A DNA stretch of 64,000 nucleotides from Acidovorax radicis (GCF_020510705.1 NZ_CP075184.1:2790001-2854000); one strand, 5' to 3'; shown: positions 45,879 through 56,575, counted from the first letter of the stretch. Notes: a model not told the origin generated them from the sequence alone. Numbers and translations: made by a program.

Positions 45879-48863
45879 TCAGCCCAACGACTGCATGATG
45901 GCTTGCACGTCGACGCCATCGTGCTGCGCCTGTGGCAAGAATTGGTCTGCATATTCGCGCCACACGCCGCTCGTCAGAAAGAAACGGAACACATCGGCAT
46001 CAATATGCCGATCTCGCACCATCTGGGCCATGATGGCGAGCGATTCCGACAACGTCTTGGGTGGCTTGTAGGGGCGATCCGAGGCTGTCAATGCCTCAAA
46101 AATGTCTGCCAAGGTCATCACACGGTCGGCCAGTGTCAGGTCTGCGGCCTTGAGCCGCCGTGGGTAGCCTGTGCCGTCCAGCTTCTCGTGGTGCGACCCC
46201 GCAATCGACGGCACACGCGCCAGATGGGGAGGAAACGGCAGGCCGCTGAGCATGATGATGGTCTGCACAATGTGGTCATTGATCTTGAATCGGTCTTCGG
46301 CTGTGAGCGTGCCGCGCTGGATCGAGAGGTTGTGCAACTCGCCCAGATGGGCCTCCTGGGGAGGCAGCGTCATGTCAAAGCCCCAATGGTTGGCAGGATT
46401 GCCGGGCTCTACCGGCGGACGTCTTGTACCCCATGGCACGATATGTTCGGGACGGTCTGCCAGCAAGGGCTCATTGGCGGGCGTGGGGCGCACCGGTACA
46501 GTCTCCAGCCGCGCCTTCTCCGCCTTCGACAAGCCCAGCCGGTCATCAAAGTGGCGTTGCCACACCTGCCGCCCGATCACCGCAAGCCGCGCTCTATCGG
46601 CATCGGCCATGAACTCTCCACCCACATTGCTCCGGGCCACAAAGGCAAAATCGTCCTGCAGGCGCTCGCGGCGTTGCAGCAGTTCGCGCTGCAGGCGCAC
46701 CGGATCAACACCCGCAACGTGCTGCTTCCAATAGTCGAGCTCGGCATCGCGCCAGAGCACCTCAAATCGCATGCGTACTTCGTGGATGCGGTTGTAGAGC
46801 GCTTCCAGCTTGGTGGCCTTGTCAATGATGTACTCGGGGCTTGTGACCTTGCCGCAATCGTGTAACCAGGCCCCGAGGCGAAACTCATAGCGCTCGTTCT
46901 CTGTCATCGCCACCTGGGCAAAGGGACCTTCCTTTGTGTCGCACATGCGCTGCATCAACGACTCGGCCAACTGCGGCACCCGCTCGCAGTGGCCACCGGT
47001 GTAGGGGCTCTTGGCGTCAATGGCATCGGCCAGCAGGCGGATGACACCATCCAACAGCTTCTTTTGCCCGTCGATCAGGCTGCGCGTTTCAATGGCCACC
47101 GACAAGGTGCCAGAGAGCTTTTCTACAAAGGCCCGAAAGTGGGCATCGTCTTGCGACCTATCGGCCACGTGGCGCAGCACCAGCAAGCCCAGGGGCTCGC
47201 CATCCCGGGTGCGCAACTGCACCCGCAACACGCGCTGGGGCGGCATGGCCCCGCTGTCGTCTTCATGCAGATCCGCCACCTGCGGTTCCGCGTGGTTGAC
47301 AAAATGCGCCATGCCCAGATGTTCGGGATAACGCGACTGTTGCTCGGGGTCTTCGCAATAACGTGCGGTGCGCAGCAGCCCTGCGCGTTCGGGCTCCACG
47401 AGATAGACCGCGCCGCCAGTGCAACTGGTGGCACGCACCAACTCGTACAGCACGCTCGACAGCATCAGGTCGGTGCGCGACTCCGCGCTGATGTGGTGGG
47501 TGATGTGCAAAAACTCCTGAATGGTGTCCGACATGCGGTCCATCACTTGGCCCAGTTCGCGCACCTCCCGCACGGGTGACACGCGGTGCGTGGGCCGCCG
47601 GAAATCAAACCGCGCCAATGCCTGCGCCTGCGTGGCAAGCCCCGTCAGGCTGCGCCCTACACGCCGCCCCGCCAACCAGCCAAATGGCAGCATGAGCCCG
47701 ATCAGCGACAAGGAAAGCCACACCTGGCGCCGCAGGTTGCTGTTCACATTGGCCAACAGCTCGCGGGTGGGAATGGCCATCAGAATGTGCAAACCTCGCC
47801 AGCGCATCGACTCCAGCGGCAAGACATGGGCCAGCCATTCCTCGCCATTGGCAACCAGACGGCGAGACTGCCCTTCTTTCAAACCCAGCGCCTCGATGGC
47901 TTCAAGGCTTGCAACCCCCAGGTCGCTGAGCGTGCCCAGCCGCAGGCCGGTTGGCTCCGCCCCGTCACGCAACAGCACGCGGGACATGTCGGGGTAGGCC
48001 AGAACACGAAGACTGTTGTTCACCACCGCGATTTCGGTGCGGGGCATCAGGCGCAGCCCGCCAATCTCACGCCCCAGGTCGCTCAGGGCCACATCAAGCC
48101 CTATCACTGCGTGCCCGTCTTCGCTGGGCTGACTCAGTGTGACGCCCACCTCCTGCGTCGTAAAGAACACGTACGGTTCGGTCAGAATTTGAGTGTTCTT
48201 TTCCATTGCTTCGACATACCAGGGACGCGTGCGTGGGTCATACCGGTAGTCTGTACGTATCGACGAATCAATCAGATGCAGGGCAGCGTCGTAATGGCTC
48301 CAGCGCCCCACCATGGTGTTTGCGCCGCGCTCGCGGGCCACCGATTGCACCAGGAAGGCGGCGTCGCGGGGGGCGCCGATGCGCTCGCGCAAAGCATCGC
48401 TGCGCACCGGGCGCACCAGCAGGAACTGCCCGTCGGGGTAACCAACGAACACCGCCGACAACAACGGGTTTTGCGCCAGCATGTTTGCCAGCACGGGCAG
48501 GCGGCGCAGTCGCAACGGCAATGTGGGGGCAGCAGCGATGGGGTCGAAGGCCAGCAGACGGATCGTGGCATCGGCCGGATCCACGATGCGGTGCACCCGC
48601 TCCCCGATCAACTGGCTGATGTGCTGCGCACTGTCATCTGACGCGTCAATGATGGCTTGTCGCGCACTGGAGCCCACCTGATAAGCCATCAGCGCAGTGA
48701 GCAACAGCATGGCCGCCACCACCACGCAAGCGATCAACACCTCAAACGGAATCGCGACGCGGCGCCACCAGGGAAGGTCAGCCGCACGCCCACCAGAAGT
48801 GACCGGCAAGTGATCACGAACGACAGGTGGCGGCTCAGGCACGCTTTTGCGCAAGGTGTCCAT
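45879..48863 (-). CDS. Membrane sensor HD-GYP phosphodiesterase with a large insertion
   Basis: A 994-residue protein. A membrane helix near 37-60 is followed by a periplasmic dCache-type domain (PWYVEAMEKNTQILTEPYVFFTT) up to about 355, a second helix, a HAMP-like segment (370-430), a GAF-like domain (440-600), and the HD-GYP catalytic region. HD is near residue 668 (WLHDCGK) and HHEKLDGTGYP near 891. Canonical HD-GYP domains have about 60 residues between these; here there are about 220. The chemistry should be c-di-GMP to GMP. All HD-GYP metal residues seem present. It opposes the diguanylate cyclases in the window. Confidence 0.88.
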   Translation of the reverse strand: MDTLRKSVPEPPPVVRDHLPVTSGGRAADLPWWRRVAIPFEVLIACVVVAAMLLLTALMAYQVGSSARQAIIDASDDSAQHISQLIGERVHRIVDPADATIRLLAFDPIAAAPTLPLRLRRLPVLANMLAQNPLLSAVFVGYPDGQFLLVRPVRSDALRERIGAPRDAAFLVQSVARERGANTMVGRWSHYDAALHLIDSSIRTDYRYDPRTRPWYVEAMEKNTQILTEPYVFFTTQEVGVTLSQPSEDGHAVIGLDVALSDLGREIGGLRLMPRTEIAVVNNSLRVLAYPDMSRVLLRDGAEPTGLRLGTLSDLGVASLEAIEALGLKEGQSRRLVANGEEWLAHVLPLESMRWRGLHILMAIPTRELLANVNSNLRRQVWLSLSLIGLMLPFGWLAGRRVGRSLTGLATQAQALARFDFRRPTHRVSPVREVRELGQVMDRMSDTIQEFLHITHHISAESRTDLMLSSVLYELVRATSCTGGAVYLVEPERAGLLRTARYCEDPEQQSRYPEHLGMAHFVNHAEPQVADLHEDDSGAMPPQRVLRVQLRTRDGEPLGLLVLRHVADRSQDDAHFRAFVEKLSGTLSVAIETRSLIDGQKKLLDGVIRLLADAIDAKSPYTGGHCERVPQLAESLMQRMCDTKEGPFAQVAMTENERYEFRLGAWLHDCGKVTSPEYIIDKATKLEALYNRIHEVRMRFEVLWRDAELDYWKQHVAGVDPVRLQRELLQRRERLQDDFAFVARSNVGGEFMADADRARLAVIGRQVWQRHFDDRLGLSKAEKARLETVPVRPTPANEPLLADRPEHIVPWGTRRPPVEPGNPANHWGFDMTLPPQEAHLGELHNLSIQRGTLTAEDRFKINDHIVQTIIMLSGLPFPPHLARVPSIAGSHHEKLDGTGYPRRLKAADLTLADRVMTLADIFEALTASDRPYKPPKTLSESLAIMAQMVRDRHIDADVFRFFLTSGVWREYADQFLPQAQHDGVDVQAIMQSLG

Positions 48864-48965
48864 GCGCTTGAATGTAGGGGGAAAGGCGGCCTGCCGTCAC
48901 CCCTTATTTCGCCCGCAGGCCGTAGTGAATTCGGGCGCCGCAGCGGCCGCAGCGCCCCAAGCGGT

Positions 48966-51593
48966 TTAACCGAGCTGCTGCGTCACCCATCCTTGGACCG
49001 ACGCCAAGGCAGCGGGCAATTGGGCAGCATTCGTGCCGCCTGCCATGGCCATGTCAGGCTTGCCGCCGCCCTTGCCGCCCACTTGCTGGGCCACAAAGTT
49101 GACCAGCTCACCGGCCTTGAGCTTGCCAACGCTGTCGGCCGTGACGCCTGCAGCGATCTGCACCTTGTCGCCGTCCACGGCGGCCAGCACGATGGCGGCG
49201 GTCTTGAGCTTGTCCTTGAGCTTGTCCATGGTGTCGCGCAGGGTCTTGGCGTCGGCGCCGGGCAACGCGGCAGCCAATACCTTGATGCCCTTCACGTCAA
49301 CAGCCTGGTTGAGCAACTCATCACCCTGGCTGGAGGCCAGTTTGCCCTTCAAGGCCGCCACTTCCTTTTCAAGGGCACGCGCGTTGTCCAGCGCCTGGCC
49401 AATGCGGCCATTGAGTTCGGCCACCGGGGCCTTGAGCGTGCTGGCGGCCTGGCTCACGGTGTCTTCGAGTTGCTGGAGGTAAGCCAATGCATTGATGCCT
49501 GTCACGGCCTCGATCCGGCGCACCCCTGCAGCCACCCCGCCCTCGCCCACCACCTTGAACAGGCCAATGTCGCCCGTGCGCTGCACATGGGTGCCGCCGC
49601 ACAGCTCGCGGCTGGTGCCGATGTCGAGCACGCGCACGGTTTCGCCGTATTTTTCGCCAAACAGCATCATCGCGCCGGTCTTCTGGGCCGACTCGATGTC
49701 CATTACGCGGGCCTGCGTGGGCTGGTTGGCCAAGACCTCTTCATTGACACGGCGCTCGATCTCGCGGATCTCGGCGGCCGTCACGGCACCGTTGTGTGTG
49801 AAGTCGAAGCGCGTGCGGTCCGCATTGACCAAGCTGCCTTTTTGCTGCACATGGCTGCCCAACACTTCGCGCAGGGCCTTGTGCATGAGGTGGGTGACCG
49901 AATGGTTGCGCACCGTGGCGGCGCGCACCGCCGTGTTGACCTGCGCCTGCACCGTGTCGCCCACATTCAACGTGCCCTCTTCGAGCGTGCCGTGGTGACC
50001 AAACACATCGGCCTTGATCTTCTGCGTATCGCCCACCGCGAAGCGGGCCGAGCCGCTGGTGATGACACCTTCGTCGCCCACCTGGCCGCCGCTTTCGGCA
50101 TAGAAAGGTGTCGTGTCGAGCACCACCACACCGTGTTGTCCTGCTTTCAGCGCTGCAGCGCTTGTGCCATCTACGTAGAGTGCTACTATTTTTGCAGTCT
50201 CTGCCAGGTGCTCGTAGCCGGTGAACAGATTGGCCGCGCCAGCGTATTCCAGCGTCTTATCCATCTTGAACTTGCCCGCAGCGCGGGCCTGGGCCTTCTG
50301 CTTTTCCATGGCGACCTTGAAGCCGGCCTCGTCCACTTCCACATCGCGCTCGCGGCACACGTCGGCCGACAGGTCGAGCGGAAAGCCATAGGTGTCGTGC
50401 AGCTTGAAGGCCACGTCGCCGGGCAGCACCTTGGCCCCACCGTCCAGCGTTGCATCCAGGATTTCCATGCCGTTGGCCAGCGTTTCAAAGAAACGCTCTT
50501 CCTCGGCCTTGAGCACGTCGGTGATGCGCTGCTCCTGCTCGCGCAGTTTGGGGTAGGCATCACCCATCAAACGCACCAGGTCGGCCACCAGCTTGTGGAA
50601 GAACGGCGTCTTCTTGCCCAGCTTGTAGCCGTGGCGGATGGCGCGACGCACGATGCGGCGCTGCACGTAGCCGCGACCTTCATTGCTGGGGATCACGCCG
50701 TCGCTCACCAAAAACGCGGTGGCGCGGATGTGGTCGGCGATCACGCGCAGGCTCTTGTTGCCCAGGTCCTTCTCACCGGTCTCGCGCGATGCGGCCTTGA
50801 TGAGCTGGTCGAACAGGTCGATCTCGTAATTGCTGTGCACGTGCTGCAGGATGGCAGCCAGGCGCTCCAGGCCCATGCCGGTGTCCACGCAGGGCGCAGG
50901 CAACGGGCTCACCGAGCCGTCTTCGGCCATGTCGAACTGCATGAACACGTTGTTCCAGATCTCGATGAAACGGTCGCCGTCCTCATCGGGGCTGCCTGGG
51001 GGGCCGCCGGGGATGTGGTCGCCGTGGTCATAAAAGATCTCGCTGCACGGGCCGCAGGGGCCGGTATCGGCCATCATCCAGAAGTTGTCGGACTTGTAGC
51101 GGCCGCCCTTGTTGTCGCCGATGCGGATCACGCGCTCGGGGGGCAGGCCGATTTCCTTGGTCCAGATGTCATAGGCCTCGTCGTCTTCCTGATAGACCGT
51201 GGCCAGCAGGCGCTCGGGCGGCAGCTTGTAGACCTCGGTCAGCAGCTCCCACGCCCACTTGAGCGACTCGCGCTTGAAGTAGTCACCAAACGACCAGTTG
51301 CCCAACATTTCAAAGAAGGTGTGGTGGCGCGCGGTGTAGCCCACGTTCTCCAGGTCATTGTGTTTGCCGCCCGCACGCAGACAGGCCTGCACCGACACAG
51401 CACGCTTATAGGGGCGTTTGTCCGTGCCCAGGAACACGTCCTTGAACTGCACCATGCCGGAGTTGGTGAACATCAGCGTGGGGTCGTTGCCGGGCACCAG
51501 CGGGCTCGACGCCACGACGGTGTGGCCCTTGGAGACGAAGAAATCCAGGAAGGACTTGCGGATGTCAGCGACAGAAAAAGTGGGAGTGCTCAT
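48966..51593 (-). CDS. alaS: Alanyl-tRNA synthetase
   Basis: An 875-residue class II synthetase, the same length as E. coli AlaS. The catalytic domain begins [14 protein letters not shown] and includes [12 protein letters not shown] and [19 protein letters not shown]. The editing domain has the metal-binding [11 protein letters not shown] and [13 protein letters not shown]. The C-terminal domain includes [15 protein letters not shown]. Residues 468-482 ([13 protein letters not shown]) match the peptide encoded by the palindromic element in ygiQ in the same frame, with an AT-richer DNA patch. The start MSTPTFS at 51593 agrees with the family. Confidence 0.96.
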   Translation of the reverse strand: MSTPTFSVADIRKSFLDFFVSKGHTVVASSPLVPGNDPTLMFTNSGMVQFKDVFLGTDKRPYKRAVSVQACLRAGGKHNDLENVGYTARHHTFFEMLGNWSFGDYFKRESLKWAWELLTEVYKLPPERLLATVYQEDDEAYDIWTKEIGLPPERVIRIGDNKGGRYKSDNFWMMADTGPCGPCSEIFYDHGDHIPGGPPGSPDEDGDRFIEIWNNVFMQFDMAEDGSVSPLPAPCVDTGMGLERLAAILQHVHSNYEIDLFDQLIKAASRETGEKDLGNKSLRVIADHIRATAFLVSDGVIPSNEGRGYVQRRIVRRAIRHGYKLGKKTPFFHKLVADLVRLMGDAYPKLREQEQRITDVLKAEEERFFETLANGMEILDATLDGGAKVLPGDVAFKLHDTYGFPLDLSADVCRERDVEVDEAGFKVAMEKQKAQARAAGKFKMDKTLEYAGAANLFTGYEHLAETAKIVALYVDGTSAAALKAGQHGVVVLDTTPFYAESGGQVGDEGVITSGSARFAVGDTQKIKADVFGHHGTLEEGTLNVGDTVQAQVNTAVRAATVRNHSVTHLMHKALREVLGSHVQQKGSLVNADRTRFDFTHNGAVTAAEIREIERRVNEEVLANQPTQARVMDIESAQKTGAMMLFGEKYGETVRVLDIGTSRELCGGTHVQRTGDIGLFKVVGEGGVAAGVRRIEAVTGINALAYLQQLEDTVSQAASTLKAPVAELNGRIGQALDNARALEKEVAALKGKLASSQGDELLNQAVDVKGIKVLAAALPGADAKTLRDTMDKLKDKLKTAAIVLAAVDGDKVQIAAGVTADSVGKLKAGELVNFVAQQVGGKGGGKPDMAMAGGTNAAQLPAALASVQGWVTQQLG
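50150..50193 (-). repeat. Degenerate palindromic element inside alaS
   Basis: On the coding strand AAAATAGTAGC, 18 bases, AAGCGCTGCAGCGC aligns without gaps to the 15299 copy (reverse strand) at about two-thirds of 43 positions, including AAAATA, TAGC, ATGG and AAGCGCT. It is in the same direction and frame as the ygiQ copy. The match may be a domesticated copy. Confidence 0.5.
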
Positions 51594-51815
51594 GGTGTTG
51601 TGGAGTGGTTGCACGGAGCAGGCAGACCGCAGGCCCCGCACCTGAGCGCTGCCTGTCGCTGCCCCTATGGGGACCAACCTTTCATTATAGGTTTGCAGGC
51701 CTGGGGCCCGTGGCGGCGCCGCGACAGTGACGGCTGGCACAGGGTTTGCCAGATTCCTTGGCATCCCCTGCCCCTTGCTCACCTCGGAGTCGATTGTTTT
51801 AGCCCAAATTTTCGC

Positions 51816-51843
51816 TTGCCGACATCAAATATCTTGTTAATAT
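51816..51843 (+). promoter_or_regulatory. Promoter of the hydroxyproline operon
   Basis: TTGCCG at 51816 and TAATAT at 51838, 16 bases apart, fit a sigma-70 promoter. The -10 box lies inside the palindrome at 51834-51851, so repression by steric blocking is expected. Confidence 0.5.
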
Positions 51844-51851
51844 ATTAACAA
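51834..51851. promoter_or_regulatory. 18-bp palindrome, probable GntR operator of the hydroxyproline operon
   Basis: TTGTTAATATATTAACAA is perfectly palindromic. It is 33 bases before the GTG at 51884. A related site one base shorter precedes the TRAP operon at 56658. The GntR gene at 59835 is the likely binding protein. Confidence 0.72.
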
Positions 51852-51883
51852 TCTCATCGCCCAACGCACCCAAGGAGCACCCT

Positions 51884-52801
51884 GTGAACCCACAACCCCG
51901 CTGGCAAGGCATCTTCCCCGCCATCACCACCAAGTTCCACGCCGACGAGTCCATCGACGCCGAGGGCACGGCCCGCCACATCGACTTCCAGATCCGCAAC
52001 GGCATCCATGGTCTGGTCACCTGCGGCTCTCTCGGCGAAGCCAGCACGCTGTCGCTTGAAGAAAAACTCCAGGTCACCAAAATTGCCCTGGAAGCTGCGG
52101 ACGGCCGTGTGCCCGTGCTGGCCAACGTGTCTGAAACCAGCACCCGCGAGGCCCTGCGCTACATCGACGGCGGCAACAAGCTCGGCGTGGCGGGCTATAT
52201 GGTCATGCCCTCGGTGATCTACGTGGCCGACGCCCGCGAGGCCATAGCCAATGTGCGCGCCATGGCCGCAGCCGCCCAGCGCCCCCTGATGATCTACAAC
52301 AACCCCGTGGCCTATCGCGTGGACCTGAAGCCTGAACACATGGTCGAGCTGGCCGACTGCGAGTGGATCGCCGCCATCAAGGAAAGCACGGGTGACATCC
52401 GCCGCATTACCGACCTGCGCAACACCGTGGGCGACCGCTACCAGCTCTTTTTGGGCGTGGACGACCTGGCCTACGAAGGCCTGGCCCTGGGCTGCGATGG
52501 CCTGCTGGCCGGCGTGGGCTGCGCCTTCCCGCGCGAAACCGTGGCGCTGTACGACCTGATGAAGGCTGGCAAATTTGCCGAGGCGCTGCCGCTGTACCAG
52601 TGGATGACGCCCATGCTGCACCTCGATGTGTCGAACAAGCTCGTGCAGAACCTCAAGCTCATCGATGCGCTGGTGGGTGTAGGCACCGAACACATGCGCC
52701 GCCCCCGTCTGCCACTGGTGGGCGAAGAGCGCGCGTTTGTGGAGAGCGTGGTGCGCAAGGCCCTGGCCACGCGCCCAACAAAATACCAGTCTGTCGCCTG
52801 A
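51884..52801 (+). CDS. Pyrroline-4-hydroxy-2-carboxylate deaminase, DapA family
   Basis: A 305-residue aldolase-fold enzyme. The Schiff-base lysine is Lys166 in [10 protein letters not shown], the Tyr is in MIYNNP (138) and the active-site loop is [10 protein letters not shown]. In hydroxyproline degradation this protein removes ammonia from delta1-pyrroline-4-hydroxy-2-carboxylate, giving alpha-ketoglutarate semialdehyde. The assignment rests on its position next to the epimerase and dehydrogenase. The start is GTG with AAGGAGC upstream. First gene of the operon. Confidence 0.85.
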   Translation: MNPQPRWQGIFPAITTKFHADESIDAEGTARHIDFQIRNGIHGLVTCGSLGEASTLSLEEKLQVTKIALEAADGRVPVLANVSETSTREALRYIDGGNKLGVAGYMVMPSVIYVADAREAIANVRAMAAAAQRPLMIYNNPVAYRVDLKPEHMVELADCEWIAAIKESTGDIRRITDLRNTVGDRYQLFLGVDDLAYEGLALGCDGLLAGVGCAFPRETVALYDLMKAGKFAEALPLYQWMTPMLHLDVSNKLVQNLKLIDALVGVGTEHMRRPRLPLVGEERAFVESVVRKALATRPTKYQSVA

Positions 52802-52838
52802 GACACTGAGCGCCCTACTCCGCCACGACCAGAGCACC

Positions 52839-53786
52839 ATGCAACGCATCCATGTGATCGACTCCCACACCGGCGGCGAGCCCACCCGGCTTGTCATTGA
52901 CGGTTTCCCCGACCTGGGCACCGGCACCATGGCCGAGCGGCGTGCGCTGCTGGCCGAGCGCCACGATGCCTGGCGGGCCGCCACCGTGCTGGAGCCGCGT
53001 GGCAGCGATGTGGTGGTGGGGGCGCTGCTTTGCACACCGCAGGACCCGGCCAACGCGGCGGGCGTGATCTTCTTCAACAACAGCGGCTACCTGGGCATGT
53101 GTGGCCACGGCACCATCGGGCTGATCGCATCGCTCGCCTACCTGGGCCGCATCACGCCCGGCGAGCACCGCATCGAAACCCCGGTGGGCACCGTCACCAC
53201 CACGCTGCACACCGACGGCTCTGTCAGCGTGCGCAACGTGCCCGCCTACCGCCTGCACCACGCGTTGGCCATCGAGGTGCCGGGCTACGGCCGCGTGGTG
53301 GGCGACGTGGCCTGGGGCGGCAACTGGTTCTTTTTGATCTCCGATCACGGCCAGCGTGTGGCCAGTGACAACCTGGAGGCGTTGATGGACTACAGCTGCG
53401 CCGTACAGCAGGCCCTCAAGGACCAGGGCATTCGGGGCGACAACGGCGGCGAGATAGACCACATCGAACTGTTTGCCGACGACGACAATGCCGATGACCC
53501 CGCCGATAGCCGCAACTATGTGCTGTGCCCCGGCAAAGCGTATGACCGCTCCCCCTGCGGCACCGGCACCAGTGCCAAGGTGGCCTGCCTCGCGGCAGAC
53601 GGCAAGTTGCAGCCCGACCAGGTGTGGCGCCAGGCCAGCATCATCGGCAGCCAGTTCGAGGCCAGCTACACGCTGCAGGGCGATGGCAAGGTCATCCCGA
53701 CCTTGCGGGGTCGCGCCCACATGAGCGCCGAGGCCACGCTCTTGATTGAAGACGCGGACCCCTTCGGCTGGGGCATCCGGCTGTAA
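52839..53786 (+). CDS. 4-hydroxyproline 2-epimerase
   Basis: A 315-residue proline racemase-like protein. It interconverts trans-4-hydroxy-L-proline and cis-4-hydroxy-D-proline. Both catalytic cysteines are present: Cys88 in GMCGHG and Cys240 in [10 protein letters not shown], which indicates an epimerase rather than the dehydratase that has Thr. [14 protein letters not shown] and the [10 protein letters not shown] start agree with the family. It is 37 bases after the deaminase. Acts in the cytoplasm. Confidence 0.93.
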   Translation: MQRIHVIDSHTGGEPTRLVIDGFPDLGTGTMAERRALLAERHDAWRAATVLEPRGSDVVVGALLCTPQDPANAAGVIFFNNSGYLGMCGHGTIGLIASLAYLGRITPGEHRIETPVGTVTTTLHTDGSVSVRNVPAYRLHHALAIEVPGYGRVVGDVAWGGNWFFLISDHGQRVASDNLEALMDYSCAVQQALKDQGIRGDNGGEIDHIELFADDDNADDPADSRNYVLCPGKAYDRSPCGTGTSAKVACLAADGKLQPDQVWRQASIIGSQFEASYTLQGDGKVIPTLRGRAHMSAEATLLIEDADPFGWGIRL

Positions 53787-53814
53787 CCCGGCCCTGTTGC
53801 TGCACCTGCGCCCC

Positions 53815-54930
53815 ATGCAACACACCGATGTCCTTGTGATTGGCGCCGGCATCGTGGGCGCGGCCTGTGCCCATGCCCTCACCCAGGCCGGACTGTCGGT
53901 GCGTGTCATCGATGCGCGCCTCGGCGGCGCCACGGCGGCGGGCATGGGCCATCTGGTGGTGATGGACGACAACCCGGCCGAACTGGCGCTAAGCCAAACA
54001 TCGCTCGACCTCTGGCACGCCTGGGCACCCCACATGGATGCGGGCTGCGCTTTCACCGCCTGCGGCACGCTCTGGCTGGCTGCCAACGATGCAGAACTGC
54101 AGGCGGCGCATAACAAGCGCAGCACCCTGCAAGCGCACGGCATCGCCTGCGAGATGCTCGACGCTACCGCCCTCGCCCGCGCAGAACCCGCGCTGCGCCC
54201 CGGTTTGGCGGGTGCGCTCAAGGTGCAGGGCGACAGCGTGGTCTATGCCCCGCGCGCAGCCCAGTGGCTGCTGGACCAGGCCGCAGCCCAAGGACACTTG
54301 ATCTTTGAGCAGGCTGAAGCCACACACATCGACGGCCACACCGTCACCCTGCGCGATGGCAGTCAGCGCAGCGCGGGCGCCATCGTGCTGGCCAGCGGCA
54401 TCCAGGCCCCCCAGCTGTGCCCCGGCCTGCCGCTGCGCCCCAAAAAGGGCCACCTTGTCATCACCGACCGCTACCCGGGCACCGTGCGCCACCAACTGGT
54501 GGAGCTGGGCTACATCACCAGCGCGCACCACAGCGACGGCACCTCGGTGGCCTTCAACGTGCAGCCCCGGCCCACAGGGCAGTTGCTGATCGGCTCGTCG
54601 CGCGAGTTCGACACCACCGACCCCGCCGTCAACAACGCCGTCATGGCGCGCATGCTGCAACGTGCGCTCGACTACCTGCCGGGCCTGGCCGACCTGAATG
54701 CCATTCGCACCTGGACCGGCTTTCGCGCCGCCACGCCCGACAGCCTACCCCTCATTGGCGCGCACCCCGAACACCCGCACCTGTGGCTGGCCGTGGGCCA
54801 TGAAGGGCTGGGCGCGACCACCGCCCCGGCCACCGCGCAATTACTGGCTGCGCAAATCACAGGGGGCACGCCAGCGATCGACCCCACGCCCTATGCACCT
54901 GCACGCTTTGCGGGCCTGAACACGCCATGA
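53815..54930 (+). CDS. D-hydroxyproline dehydrogenase, FAD catalytic subunit
   Basis: A 371-residue DAO-fold flavoprotein. VIGAGIVGAACAHALTQAG is the FAD motif. RPKKGHLVITDRYPG and RTWTGFRAATPDSLPLIG are typical of the HcnC/beta subunit of D-hydroxyproline dehydrogenases. It would oxidise cis-4-hydroxy-D-proline to the pyrroline compound and pass electrons through the other two subunits. The gene overlaps the next by 4 bases (ATGA). Confidence 0.88.
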   Translation: MQHTDVLVIGAGIVGAACAHALTQAGLSVRVIDARLGGATAAGMGHLVVMDDNPAELALSQTSLDLWHAWAPHMDAGCAFTACGTLWLAANDAELQAAHNKRSTLQAHGIACEMLDATALARAEPALRPGLAGALKVQGDSVVYAPRAAQWLLDQAAAQGHLIFEQAEATHIDGHTVTLRDGSQRSAGAIVLASGIQAPQLCPGLPLRPKKGHLVITDRYPGTVRHQLVELGYITSAHHSDGTSVAFNVQPRPTGQLLIGSSREFDTTDPAVNNAVMARMLQRALDYLPGLADLNAIRTWTGFRAATPDSLPLIGAHPEHPHLWLAVGHEGLGATTAPATAQLLAAQITGGTPAIDPTPYAPARFAGLNTP

Positions 54931-55211
54931 CCATATCCGCCCCCACCCAGGTGCACATCGTTGTGAATGGCGCGCCCCTGCAGGTGCCTGCGGGGACCAG
55001 CGTGGCCGCCGCGTTGGCGCAGCAAACACCAGGCACCACGCGCACCTCGGTCACTGGCGAGGCACGGGCACCGCTGTGTGGCATGGGCGTGTGTCACGAA
55101 TGCAGGGTCCGCATCCATGGCCGCACCCGCCTGGCGTGCCAGACGGTCTGCACCGAGGGCATGTCGATACACACCGATGTCGGCACGGCGCCTGGGAGCG
55201 CCACGTCATGA
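54927..55211 (+). CDS. D-hydroxyproline dehydrogenase, (2Fe-2S) subunit
   Basis: A 94-residue ferredoxin-fold protein. Cys51, Cys56, Cys59 and Cys71 in LCGMGVCHEC and LACQTVC are cluster ligands; Cys75 is extra. It is the small gamma-like subunit of the HcnABC-type enzyme and fits between the FAD catalytic subunit and the FAD/NAD-like one. Overlaps both neighbours by 4 bases. Confidence 0.88.
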   Translation: MTISAPTQVHIVVNGAPLQVPAGTSVAAALAQQTPGTTRTSVTGEARAPLCGMGVCHECRVRIHGRTRLACQTVCTEGMSIHTDVGTAPGSATS

Positions 55212-56575
55212 CCCAGCCAGTGACCCAGCCCATGACCGAGCAACCATCGGCGCACGAGCGCTGCGACATCCTCATCATCGGCGCCGGCCCTGCAGGGTTG
55301 GCCGCAGCCCTGGCCGCCGCGCCCAGCGGTGCATCGATCACCATCGTGGACGACAACCCGCAGCCCGGCGGGCAAATCTGGCGCGATGGCCCCCAGGTGG
55401 TCTTACCTGCCCTGGCCCAGCAACATCGCACTGCACTGAGCCAGCACGCCAACATCCGCCTGCTGCGCAGCACCCGCGTGGTGGGCCTGGGTGCCCCACA
55501 ACCCGGCGACAAGGCCCCCGCCCTGCTGCTGGAAGACGCTGACCGAGGCTGGACCCAGCACAGCCACCGCATCATCCTGTGCACCGGAGCCCGCGAGCTT
55601 TTGCTGCCCTTCCCGGGCTGGACATTGCCCGGTGTGACGGGTGCCGGCGCCTTGCAGGCCCTCATCAAGGCAGGGCTCGACGTTCAGGGCCAGCGCATCA
55701 TCATCGCAGGCACCGGCCCGCTACTGCTGGCCGCTGCTGCCACCGCCACAAAAGCCCGTGCCACCGTGGTGCGCGTGGCCGAACAAGCGCCGTGGCGCGC
55801 ACTCGCAGGCTTTGCGGCGCAAATGCCGCGCTGGCCCGCCAAGGTGGCGCAGGCCCTCACGCTGCTTCACCCGCGGTTGCGCGCCAGCAGCCATGTACTG
55901 GAAGTCCAAGGCACCACGCAGGTGCAAACCGTGCGGCTGCGCAAAAGTCAACATGCAGAAGAGACCATCGCCTGCGACCGCGTGGCCTGCGGGTTCGGGC
56001 TGGTGCCCAACACTCACTTGGGGCAGATGCTGGGCTGTGCGCTGGGCGGGCCGCTCAGCGGTGGCCAGGGCCTGGCCGTGAATGCGCACATGCGCACCAG
56101 CGTGCCCGGTGTGTACGCCGCCGGTGAGAACACCGGTTTTGGCGGCAGCGAACGCGCACTGGTTCAGGGCGCCATGGCGGGCCATGCTGCGGCGGGGCAT
56201 GTCAAGCAGGCCGAAGCGCTGCGCCCGCAACTGGCACGCTGGGAGGGTTTTGCACAGGTGCTGCAGGCTTCTTTTCCACTGAACGACGCACTCAAGACAC
56301 TGGCACAGCCCGACACCCTGGTGTGCCGCTGCGAAGACGTGCCCTACGCCGCGCTCACGCAGCGCAAAGGCTGGATCGACGCCAAGCTCCACACCCGCTG
56401 CGGCATGGGCGCCTGCCAGGGCCGCATCTGCGGCGCAGCCACGCAGCACCTCTTCGGCTGGACGCCCGCGCCGCCACGGCACCTGCTGGCACCCGCACGC
56501 ATTGGCACGCTGGCCGCCTGCACGCCCGCACCTGCACTCATGCCCAGTAGCGAGCCTGCAGCGCCCTCGGGCTGA
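55208..56575 (+). CDS. D-hydroxyproline dehydrogenase, FAD/NAD(P)-type subunit with 2Fe-2S tail
   Basis: A 455-residue protein. DILIIGAGPAGLAAALAAAP is the FAD motif, DDNPQPGGQIW the flavin-contact segment, IIIAGTGPLLLAAAATA the second dinucleotide motif and SVPGVYAAGENTGFGGS the third. The C-terminal region contains Cys373, Cys375, Cys398 and Cys403 (CRC and CGMGACQGRIC), which can bind another 2Fe-2S cluster. This is the alpha-like (HcnB) subunit; all three genes overlap, consistent with a heterotrimer. Confidence 0.88.
   Translation: MTQPVTQPMTEQPSAHERCDILIIGAGPAGLAAALAAAPSGASITIVDDNPQPGGQIWRDGPQVVLPALAQQHRTALSQHANIRLLRSTRVVGLGAPQPGDKAPALLLEDADRGWTQHSHRIILCTGARELLLPFPGWTLPGVTGAGALQALIKAGLDVQGQRIIIAGTGPLLLAAAATATKARATVVRVAEQAPWRALAGFAAQMPRWPAKVAQALTLLHPRLRASSHVLEVQGTTQVQTVRLRKSQHAEETIACDRVACGFGLVPNTHLGQMLGCALGGPLSGGQGLAVNAHMRTSVPGVYAAGENTGFGGSERALVQGAMAGHAAAGHVKQAEALRPQLARWEGFAQVLQASFPLNDALKTLAQPDTLVCRCEDVPYAALTQRKGWIDAKLHTRCGMGACQGRICGAATQHLFGWTPAPPRHLLAPARIGTLAACTPAPALMPSSEPAAPSG

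Noticed and set aside
48657..51848. A 1063-codon open frame antisense to alaS
   Set aside because: It is a shadow of codon bias in a GC-rich gene: alaS on the other strand has all synthetase motifs, and the antisense product has no recognisable domain.
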